Origin: Falsiroseomonas oryziterrae
Lineage (GTDB): Bacteria; Pseudomonadota; Alphaproteobacteria; Acetobacterales; Acetobacteraceae
Assembly (NCBI RefSeq): GCF_021864505.1
Contig: NZ_JAKJIB010000004.1
Coordinates: 1-46,876 of the forward strand
Length of the DNA: 46,876 nucleotides
Direction of reading: 5' to 3'
Below the pieces are notes generated by a model. The model saw only the letters and a program-made list of their open reading frames with translations. It did not search any database and was not told where the DNA came from. Shown piece by piece: positions 40,243 to 46,876 of this stretch. Made by a program: the position numbers and the translations under genes. Every line of letters starts with the position of its first letter. Within the stretch, counting starts at the first letter, position 1.

Positions 40243-41640
40243 ATGGCGAAGTCCCTGCCCAACCGTCCCCTCCGTCCCGCGACGAAGCTCGTGCGCGGAG
40301 GCCAGATGCGCTCGGGCTTCGACGAGACGTCCGAGGCGCTCTTCCTGACGTCGGGCTTCGTCTACGACGACGCCGAGCAGGCCGAGGCGACCTTCCTCGG
40401 CACCGCGACGCATTACCAGTACTCGCGCTTCGGCAACCCGACGCTGTCCGTCCTCGAGGAGCGCCTCGCGCTGCTGGAGGGCGCGGAGGCCTGCCGGCTG
40501 ACGGCGACGGGCATGGCTGCCGTGCATGCCGCGATGCTGTCGCACCTGAAGGCGGGCGATCGCGTCGTGGCGAGCCGCGCGCTGTTCGGATCGTGCCACT
40601 GGATCGTGTCCACCCTGCTGCCGCGCTACGGCATCCAGAGCGAGTTCGTGGATGGCGCCGATCTCGACCAGTGGAAGCGCGCGCTGGCCACGCCGGCGAG
40701 CCTCGTCCTGCTCGAGACGCCGTCGAACCCGATGCTGGAACTGGTGGACCTCGCGGCGGTGTGCGACCTGGCGCATGCCGCCGGGGCGATCGTCGTGGTG
40801 GACAATGTCTTCGCCACGCCGCTGCTGCAGAAGCCGCTGGAGTTCGGCGCCGACGTCGTCGTCTATTCCTGCACCAAGCACATGGACGGTCAGGGCCGCG
40901 TGCTCGGCGGCGCGATCCTGGGGCGGAAGAAGTGGGTGGACGAGGTGCTCCAGCCCTTCATCCGCAACACCGGCCCGGCCATGTCGCCCTTCAACGCCTG
41001 GGTGATCCTGAAGGGGCTCGAGACGTTGCACCTGCGTCTTCCGGCGATGTGCCGCTCCGCCGCGGCCATCGCCGACTTCCTGGCCGAGCGCGCCGAGGTC
41101 GCGCGTGTCTTCTACCCGTTCCGCGCCGACCATCCTCAGCAGGCGCTTGCGAAGGCGCAGATGGCGGCCGGCGGCAGCCTGGTGACCTTCGACCTGAAGG
41201 GCGGGAAGGAGGCGGCGTTCCGCTTCATGAACGCGCTTGGGATCGTCGACGTGTCCAACAACCTCGGCGATGCGAAGTCCCTGGTGACGCATCCTGCCAC
41301 GACGACGCATATGCGCGTGGGGGCGGAGGAGCGTGCGCGCCTCGGCATCTCCGACGGCACGGTGCGGCTCTCGGTCGGGCTCGAGGACGTTGCCGATCTT
41401 GTCGCCGACCTGTCGGAAGCGCTCGACGCCATCGCGCCGGCGCCGGTGCCGCAGCGCCTCCCGCCCGTGGTTGCGCCGGTCGTGGAGGCGCCCGTGCTGA
41501 GCCCGCCTCCGTCGGACGCGAGCGGGGCGGAGGTGCCGAAGTCGAGGCGCGCCAGGGCGAAGCCGGAGCGCGGCGCCGCGCCGGCCTCGCTGTTCGAGCT
41601 GGCGGCCCCCCTGCCGGAGGCGCCTCGCCGCGGGGATTGA
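40243..41640 (+). CDS. metZ: O-succinylhomoserine sulfhydrylase
   Basis: 465 residues. A Cys/Met-metabolism PLP enzyme: AEATFLGTATHYQYSRFGNPT, SLVLLETPSNPMLELVD, VDNVFATPLLQKPLEFGADVVVYSCTKHMDGQG (PLP lysine at about 212), NNLGDAKSLVTHPATTTH and the C-terminal SVGLEDVADLVADL. The SRFGNPT and metZ-type N-terminus (RPATKLVRGG) favour MetZ (O-succinylhomoserine + sulfide to homocysteine) over cystathionine gamma-synthase. The upstream SAM-II riboswitch agrees with methionine biosynthesis. A Pro/Ala-rich tail of about 60 residues (from about 405) exceeds the usual 395-400-residue length and has no known domain. Confidence 0.92.
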   Translation: MAKSLPNRPLRPATKLVRGGQMRSGFDETSEALFLTSGFVYDDAEQAEATFLGTATHYQYSRFGNPTLSVLEERLALLEGAEACRLTATGMAAVHAAMLSHLKAGDRVVASRALFGSCHWIVSTLLPRYGIQSEFVDGADLDQWKRALATPASLVLLETPSNPMLELVDLAAVCDLAHAAGAIVVVDNVFATPLLQKPLEFGADVVVYSCTKHMDGQGRVLGGAILGRKKWVDEVLQPFIRNTGPAMSPFNAWVILKGLETLHLRLPAMCRSAAAIADFLAERAEVARVFYPFRADHPQQALAKAQMAAGGSLVTFDLKGGKEAAFRFMNALGIVDVSNNLGDAKSLVTHPATTTHMRVGAEERARLGISDGTVRLSVGLEDVADLVADLSEALDAIAPAPVPQRLPPVVAPVVEAPVLSPPPSDASGAEVPKSRRARAKPERGAAPASLFELAAPLPEAPRRGD

Positions 41641-41674
41641 GCGGCCCCGGCGCCGGCATTGTAGACTTCCCGCG

Positions 41675-42724
41675 ATGTCGTCCCGCCGGCGCTCCGCTGA
41701 CCAGCCGTCCCGTGCCACCATCACCGACGTGGCGCGGGAAGCCGGCGTGCATGCCTCCACTGTCTCCCGTGCGCTGAATCCGGCCACCCGCGGCATGGTC
41801 ACCGAGGCCGTGGCGGCGCGCGTGGCGGAGGTGGCGGAACGGCTGGGCTGGCGCCCCTCGACCTTGGCCGCGGGTCTGCGGACGCGGCGGTCGCGCAGCA
41901 TCGGCATCCTCGTCCCCGACCTCGTGAACCCGGTCTTCCCGCCGATCGTGCGGGCGGCGGAGGAGCGCCTGGCCGAGGCCGGCTACGTGACCTTCGTCGC
42001 GAACACCGACACCGACCCGACGCGCGAGGCGATGATCGTCGAACGCATGGCGGCGCATCTGGTGGACGGGCTGATGCTGGCCTCCGCCACGGAGACCAGC
42101 CGGGCCCTGCAGATCTGCGAGCGCTTCGGGATCCCCACCGTGCTGGTCAACCGGCGCCAGCCGGGGTCGAGGCACGGCACGGTGGTGCATGACGACCTGC
42201 GCGGCATGGCGCTGGTGATCGCGCATCTGCATGGGTTGGGGCACCGTCGGATCGCGCATCTCGCCGGCCCGCCGGGTGTCTCGACCGCCAGCGACCGCCT
42301 GCGCGGCTTCCGTGCCGCGCTGACGGCGCATGGCCTTGATGCCGAGGCGGCGCCGGTCGTGATCGCCGCGGCCTATTCGCGCGAGGCCGGGCGCCGGGCG
42401 ATGGAGGCGCTGCTGGAACGCGGCGGCTTCACCGCCGTCGCCTCCGCGAACGACATGCTCTGCCTCGGCATCTACGACGCCCTCGAGGCGGCAGGCTTGG
42501 CCGTCGGCCGCGACATATCGGTCACCGGTTTCAACGACATGCCCTTCGTCGACCGGATCCACCCGCCGCTGACCACGGTGCGGATCCAGCATGCCGAGAT
42601 GGGGCGATGCGCGGCGGACCTCCTCCTCGCCGAACTGGTCTCCGGTGGCCAGGGCGAGCGCGAGATCGTCCTGCAGCCGGAGCTTGTCGTGCGGTCGAGC
42701 ACGGCGCCGCCGGCGCGATCCTGA
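41675..42724 (+). CDS. LacI-family transcriptional regulator
   Basis: 349 residues. The N-terminal HTH is TITDVAREAGVHASTVSRALNP (about 15-36) with the hinge helix ERLGWRPSTLAAGLRTRRS. The periplasmic-binding-protein-like effector domain follows: IGILVPDLVNPVFPPIVRAAEERL, GHRRIAHLAGPPGVSTASDRLRGF, FTAVASANDMLCLGIYDAL, ISVTGFNDMPFVDRIHPPLTTVR. It should bind a small ligand, often a sugar or aromatic acid. It begins 34 bp after metZ and precedes an AbrB-family membrane gene and a Bug-like protein, which suggests control of a transport locus. Confidence 0.93.
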   Translation: MSSRRRSADQPSRATITDVAREAGVHASTVSRALNPATRGMVTEAVAARVAEVAERLGWRPSTLAAGLRTRRSRSIGILVPDLVNPVFPPIVRAAEERLAEAGYVTFVANTDTDPTREAMIVERMAAHLVDGLMLASATETSRALQICERFGIPTVLVNRRQPGSRHGTVVHDDLRGMALVIAHLHGLGHRRIAHLAGPPGVSTASDRLRGFRAALTAHGLDAEAAPVVIAAAYSREAGRRAMEALLERGGFTAVASANDMLCLGIYDALEAAGLAVGRDISVTGFNDMPFVDRIHPPLTTVRIQHAEMGRCAADLLLAELVSGGQGEREIVLQPELVVRSSTAPPARS

Positions 42725-42783
42725 TCCGCGCGGTTTGACGTCGCGTTGCGGCGGGCCGATGGTGCGGCGCGAAAGAATCCTCG

Positions 42784-43839
42784 GTGCCGCGTTTCCCCTC
42801 CCCAGCCCAGTTCAGGCCGCATCTGCTCACCGCGCTCGTCGCCACGACGGGCGGCGCGGTCTTCTGGTGGCTGCACATTCCGCTGCCGTGGATGCTGGGT
42901 GCGCTGGCCGCGACCGGGTTGCTGGCCTGGAACGGACATGCCGCGGTGGCATGGCCGATCCGGCCGATCGCGCTGATCCTCTTGGGCCTCGGCCTCGGGC
43001 AGACCTTCACGCCATCCGTGATGGCCGCGGTCGGTCTCGCGCTGCCATGGCTCGTGGTCGCGGCGGTGCTGTCCATCCTCGCCGGCGCGATGGTGGCGAA
43101 GCTCTTCGCGCGGCTGGCCGGCACGGACGCGCAGACGGGGTATTACGCCTCGGTGCCTGGCGGCGTGATCGTGATGGCGATCCTGGCGCAACGCGCCGGC
43201 GTGTCGGCGACGCCGGTCATCCTGTCGCAGACCATCCGCGTCATCCTGGTGGTGGCGATCGTGCCGGCAGCGGTGACGCTGCTGATCGGGCGCGGCGAGG
43301 GCGGGGCCTTCCTGACGGACCGGCCGGAGGTGCGCCTGGCCGGGCTCGCGGCGCTCGCGGTGGCAGGCCTGGGCGTGGCGTATCTCGGCCACCGGTTCGG
43401 GCTGGCCAACCCATGGATGCTCGGGCCCTGCGCCCTGGTGATCGCGCTGGCGGCATTTGATGCGCTGCCATCCGGCGTGCCGATGTGGATGCTGGATGCA
43501 GCGCAGGTCGGCCTCGGCATGGCGCTTGGCTTGCGACTGAACCGGGAGCGGCTGCTGTCGGCGCGGCGGCTCGTGGTTGCCGCCGCGGCGACGACCTTGC
43601 TGCTTGGCGTCGTGATGGTGGTGCTGGCGGTCGGACTGGCCTGGCTCGGGCGGCTGCCCGTCGGGGCCACCGTGCTCGGCATGGCTCCGGGCGGCATGCC
43701 CGAGATGGCCATCACTGCGAAGACGCTCGAGGTCGGCGTGCCGCTGGTGCTCGGCTTCCACCTGGTGCGCACCCTGCTGGCGAACCTGTTCGTCTCGTCG
43801 ATCTGGCGGGTCGCCGTCCGCCTCGGCCTGGCGCGCTGA
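42784..43839 (+). CDS. AbrB-family membrane protein (putative transporter)
   Basis: 351 residues from a GTG start. It is very hydrophobic, with about ten membrane segments, and has the two-fold repeat of the AbrB family: PLPWMLGALAATGLLA, DAQTGYYASVPGGVIVMAILAQ in the first half and ANPWMLGPCALVIALA, GATVLGMAPGGMPEMAITAKTL in the second. The PWMLG and PGG motifs are diagnostic (older name: putative ammonia monooxygenase). Function in most bacteria is unknown, with transport or sensing proposed. It lies 59 bp after the LacI regulator, and a Bug-like gene converges on it. Confidence 0.87.
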   Translation: MPRFPSPAQFRPHLLTALVATTGGAVFWWLHIPLPWMLGALAATGLLAWNGHAAVAWPIRPIALILLGLGLGQTFTPSVMAAVGLALPWLVVAAVLSILAGAMVAKLFARLAGTDAQTGYYASVPGGVIVMAILAQRAGVSATPVILSQTIRVILVVAIVPAAVTLLIGRGEGGAFLTDRPEVRLAGLAALAVAGLGVAYLGHRFGLANPWMLGPCALVIALAAFDALPSGVPMWMLDAAQVGLGMALGLRLNRERLLSARRLVVAAAATTLLLGVVMVVLAVGLAWLGRLPVGATVLGMAPGGMPEMAITAKTLEVGVPLVLGFHLVRTLLANLFVSSIWRVAVRLGLAR

Positions 43840-43852
43840 AGCCCCGCAGGCG

Positions 43853-44845
43853 TCAGCCGGTCTGGAACCCGAGCCGCCGCCTGAGCCAGTCGCGGTAGGC
43901 AAGGGCCACCTCGCTGGGCGGGCAGAGCGTGGCGAGCGCCGCTGCGGCGTCTTCTGCCGCGATCCGGCGCGTCTCGGCCTCGGCGCCCTCCAACTCCTCC
44001 TCTGCCCAGCGCCGCGCCGCGCCGCGCCACAGTGCAACCGTGTCGGACGACGTCAGCGCGGGCAGCACAAGCACGCCCTGCACGCGGAGGCTGGCCGCGG
44101 CGGCCCGTGCGGCGGCCAGCAGATCGGGGCGGGCGGGGTCGGGAAGCAATTCGCCGAGCGTCGGGACGCCCGGCAGCGCGGGCTCCCGGACCGCTGTCCC
44201 GCCGTCGAAGGTCAACCAAGGCTGCAGGCTCAGCGCGCTCGCGCGAGCCAGGAGATTCCTGCCGCTGAGCAGGACAGCATCCGCCGCCCCGGCCGCCACC
44301 GCGGCCTCTGGTGCGACGCCAGCCGCGACGAGGAGAGGTGTCGCCGGCCGGCCGAGCAGATCCAGCGCCAGCAGGCCCGCGGCCTCGGGCGCGGTGGGGG
44401 CCGGGAGGGCGATGCGGATCGGTTGCGTTTCGGACAAATCGCCGCGCCCGGCGAGGAGGACGGGGCCAAGGCTGGCGGTGACGGCCGGCCAGTGGCGCGG
44501 CTCGAAGCGGGCGCGGCCGTCGCCCAGCAGCAGGGCCTGCGCGGCCAGGCCGGGCAGAACGAGCAGGACACGGCCATCCGCCGGCGTCGAGGCCGCGAAG
44601 CGGTTCGCGGCCGTGATGCCGTCGGGCCCCCCGACGATGCTGACCCGTAGCGCCGAGGCCTGTACGAGACCGCGGGCGAGGCCGCGCGCCGCGCGTTCCG
44701 CGAACCCGGCTGCAGGCCCTTCCTCCGGCCCTGGGGCAAGGAGCGTCGCCGCCTCGGGCACGCTGGTGCCTGCCAGGGCGGGCCGCGCGGCGGGGAGGGC
44801 GGCCAGCGCCAGCAACCCCCGGCGGGTGGCGCAAAGTCGCAACAT
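43853..44845 (-). CDS. Bug-like (TctC family) periplasmic binding protein
   Basis: 330 residues. ATG preceded by GGAGGG. The signal peptide (MLRLCATRRGLLALAALPAARPALA) has a twin-Arg-like RR but no clear Tat motif. The mature part has a shortened TctC layout: SIVGGPDGITAANRFAAS, LLVLPGL, then the later ALPGVPTLGELLPD and RLGF-type C-terminal helix. TctC proteins capture carboxylates for tripartite transporters, although most Bug proteins lack partner genes, as here. The usual Asp-rich loop is not obvious, so ligand capture is uncertain. It converges with the AbrB gene, with 13 bp between stops. Confidence 0.65.
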   Translation of the reverse strand: MLRLCATRRGLLALAALPAARPALAGTSVPEAATLLAPGPEEGPAAGFAERAARGLARGLVQASALRVSIVGGPDGITAANRFAASTPADGRVLLVLPGLAAQALLLGDGRARFEPRHWPAVTASLGPVLLAGRGDLSETQPIRIALPAPTAPEAAGLLALDLLGRPATPLLVAAGVAPEAAVAAGAADAVLLSGRNLLARASALSLQPWLTFDGGTAVREPALPGVPTLGELLPDPARPDLLAAARAAAASLRVQGVLVLPALTSSDTVALWRGAARRWAEEELEGAEAETRRIAAEDAAAALATLCPPSEVALAYRDWLRRRLGFQTG

Positions 44846-44932
44846 CGCTTCGCCCTCCCTCGACGTGGGCCGGCAGCTAAGCCGTCGGAATGGGGCGAAA
44901 AGGTGGCACGGGCATCACAGGGCTTCGAGGCC

Positions 44933-46876
44933 TCACGCCGCTCCGCCCGCCGTGACACCGCCGGCCCGGGCCAGGGCATGCAGCGTCCGCTCCACGAGGC
45001 GGGGCAGGTCGCCGACAACGGCGCCGACAGCCGAGGCATCGCCGGCCGCGGCCGCGCGTTCGAGCGCCGTCCCGGCTTCCCGGAGCGCGGCGGCCCCGAA
45101 GGTGCCGGCCGCCGACTGAAGGGCATGCGCCTCCGCCTCCACGGCCGAGAGCGACGGCTCCTCGGAGAGGCGGCGCACCCGCGCCAGCGTCTCGGCGGCG
45201 AACACGCCGATCAGGTCGGGCAGGCGGCCGGGCCCCACGGCGGCGCGCAACTCCTCCAGCGTCTCGCGCACCAGCAGGGCATGGGAGGGGCTCGGCTCGG
45301 CAGCCGGCGCGGGTGCGCGCGGGCGTGTCGGGACGGCGGCGAGAAGGGCGGCCACGGCGCCGAGCAGCCCGGCGCGGTCCACCGGCTTGGCGAGGTGGGC
45401 ATCCATCCCGGCCGCCAGGCTGCGCTGCACGTCGCCCGGCATGGCCGAGGCGGTGAGTGCGAGGATGCGGACCCGCCCGGCGGGCCCGGCCAGCGCCCTG
45501 ATGCGCCGCGTCGCCGCATACCCGTCGAGGCCGGGCATGCGGACGTCCATCAGGATGGCGTCGTAGGAGCCGGAGGTGGCGGCCGCGACCGCGCTTTCCC
45601 CGTCGCGCACCAGATCGACCTCGTAGCCCGCCTTCCGCAGGATGGCGGCCGCCACGAGCTGGCTGGCCTCGCTGTCCTCCGCCAGAAGGAGGCGCGCGAA
45701 GGGCGCATCGCCTGCGGCACGGCGCATCGGCGGCTCTGAAGCGGGGGCCGGCAGGCCGGGGGCGTTGTCTGCGGCCGGCCTGAGCGGGAGGTCGAAGCGG
45801 AAGACGCTGCCGGCGCCCGACTCGCTCTCCACCGCGATCTGCCCGCCCATCAGGCCGACCAGCCGGCGGCAGATCATCAGGCCGAGCCCGGATCCGCCGT
45901 GGCGCCGGGCCGTCCCGGCATCGGCCTGCTGGAAGCGGCGGAACAGCCGGCGCCGCAGCTCCGGGGGGATGCCCGAGCCGGTGTCGCGCACCTCCACCTG
46001 CATGCGGTCGTGCTGGCGCGCGAGCTTCACCTCCACCGTGCCTGCGGCGGTGAACTTGATCGCGTTGTCCACGAGGTTCATCACCACCTGGCGGAGGCGC
46101 CGCGGATCGCCGAGGATTCGCGGCGGCAGCCCGGCGTCGAGGCTCGCGGTCAGGCCCAGCCCCTTGTCGGCGGCCGCCGCGGCCTGCAGCGCGAGGACGT
46201 CGCGGATGGGCTGGGCGGGGTCGAAGGCGAGTTCCTCGAGCTCGAGCTTGCCGGCCTCGATGCGCGACAGGTCCAGCAGCTCGTTCACGGTCCAGAGCAG
46301 GGTCTCCCCCGATCTGCGCGCCGTCTCGGCATAGGCGCGCTGCTCCGCGTCGAGCGGCGTGTCGAGCAGCAGCGAGAGCGTGCCGAGCACGCCGTTCAGC
46401 GGCGTGCGCACCTCGTGGCTGACGAAGGCGAGGAAGTCGGACTTCTCGGCGGAGGCCCGCTCCGCGGCGCGGCGGGCCCGGCGCGCCGCGTCCTCGGCGC
46501 GCACCCGCTCGGTCACGTCGTGCTGGATTCCCAGGAAGTAGAGCAGGGCCCCCGCTTCGTCGTGGACCGGCGAGATGTGGAGTTCATTGACGAAGCGCTT
46601 GCCGTCGCGCCGGTAGTTGACCAGGCGGATGTCGATCGGGCGGGCGTCCGCCAGCGCCTGGCGGATCGCCTGCACGGCCGCTGGATCGGTGCCCGGCCCC
46701 TGCAGGAAGCGGCAGTTCCGCCCGATCACCTCCTCCGCCGAGTAGCCTGTGATGCGGTAGAAGGCCGGGTTGGCGAAGACGATCGGGCAATCGGGCTGGT
46801 TGGGGTCGCTGATCACCACCCCGGTCGGCGCCGCGGCGACCGAGGCGGCGAGCGCGCCGGCGAAGCGGGTGGCCTC
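44933..46876 (-). CDS. LOV-domain hybrid histidine kinase with receiver and HPt domains (partial)
   Basis: About 647 visible residues, 5' end outside the window. A LOV/PAS domain (about 1-125) has FANPAFYRITGYSAEEVIGR then NCRFLQG, where the flavin-adduct Cys is at about 55, and NYRRDGKRFVNELHISPVHD and GIQHDVTER. HisKA (FLAFVSHEVRTPLNG, phospho-His) follows, then HATPase (VMNLVDNAIKF, DTGSGIPPE, GGSGLGLMICRRL). Receiver domain (about 395-510): LLAEDSEAS, phospho-Asp in ILMDVRMPG, LTASAMPGD, AKPVDR. C-terminal HPt (about 540-620): AHALQSAAGTFGA with its His. It should be a cytosolic blue-light-sensitive phosphorelay kinase. Output is unknown; no partner regulator is in the window. Confidence 0.92.
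   Translation of the reverse strand, partial: EATRFAGALAASVAAAPTGVVISDPNQPDCPIVFANPAFYRITGYSAEEVIGRNCRFLQGPGTDPAAVQAIRQALADARPIDIRLVNYRRDGKRFVNELHISPVHDEAGALLYFLGIQHDVTERVRAEDAARRARRAAERASAEKSDFLAFVSHEVRTPLNGVLGTLSLLLDTPLDAEQRAYAETARRSGETLLWTVNELLDLSRIEAGKLELEELAFDPAQPIRDVLALQAAAAADKGLGLTASLDAGLPPRILGDPRRLRQVVMNLVDNAIKFTAAGTVEVKLARQHDRMQVEVRDTGSGIPPELRRRLFRRFQQADAGTARRHGGSGLGLMICRRLVGLMGGQIAVESESGAGSVFRFDLPLRPAADNAPGLPAPASEPPMRRAAGDAPFARLLLAEDSEASQLVAAAILRKAGYEVDLVRDGESAVAAATSGSYDAILMDVRMPGLDGYAATRRIRALAGPAGRVRILALTASAMPGDVQRSLAAGMDAHLAKPVDRAGLLGAVAALLAAVPTRPRAPAPAAEPSPSHALLVRETLEELRAAVGPGRLPDLIGVFAAETLARVRRLSEEPSLSAVEAEAHALQSAAGTFGAAALREAGTALERAAAAGDASAVGAVVGDLPRLVERTLHALARAGGVTAGGAA

Noticed and set aside
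40156-41907. 583-codon minus-strand frame over metZ
   Set aside because: Antisense shadow of metZ and of the start of the LacI gene, with no protein-like features.
1-46876. CRISPR array, rRNA operon, or complete insertion sequence
   Set aside because: No regularly spaced short repeats, no rRNA signature, and no DDE transposase with terminal inverted repeats were seen on either strand.

Overview
The window is high-GC DNA from an alphaproteobacterium. FlbT and FlaF flanking a flagellin gene, and a SAM-II riboswitch in front of metZ, are alphaproteobacterial traits. Overall gene content suggests Acetobacteraceae (Roseomonas-like), but that is inference, not a sequence match.

Layout. (1) Bases 1-4151: end of a flagellar locus: 3' end of flgL, flbT, a flagellin gene with a hairpin-rich leader, flaF, a DUF1217 protein and a small convergent gene. 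(2) 4483-7581: a phosphoenolpyruvate synthase with a small linked gene, then a small membrane protein. (3) 7672-39962: a genomic island of about 32.3 kb inserted at the 3' end of a tRNA-Gly(CCC) gene. It is bounded by perfect 46-bp direct repeats (attL 7672-7717, attR 39917-39962), with a tyrosine integrase at the left end and an AlpA-type excisionase at the right. (4) 39918-46876: the intact tRNA-Gly, SAM-II riboswitch and metZ, a LacI-family regulator, an AbrB-family membrane protein, a Bug-like periplasmic protein, and a LOV-domain hybrid histidine kinase cut by the window edge.

Island cargo. It holds a YcjX/YcjF GTPase-membrane pair facing a DUF413 (MaoP-like) gene; an HNH-like gene; an intact serine recombinase with a res-like site, plus a truncated and a catalytically degenerate relative; and a long minus-strand restriction operon. 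That operon runs hsdM, small gene, GmrSD-like DUF262/HNH fusion, hsdS, AlbA-type ATPase, hsdR, then an exported Cys-rich repeat protein. Most of its junctions are 4-bp overlaps, including the one joining hsdR to the exported protein. A second minus-strand operon links a small ORF, a DUF5131 three-Cys protein, an unrecognised 379-residue protein and a methyltransferase homologue lacking both its SAM-binding and catalytic motifs.

Three identical copies of an 18-bp perfect palindrome (ACTGTCCTGCAGGACAGT) lie inside the island only, each near a gene start. They look like operators of an island regulator. The best candidates for something undescribed are the DUF5131/379-residue/dead-methyltransferase cassette, the palindrome regulon, and the exported protein coupled to hsdR.
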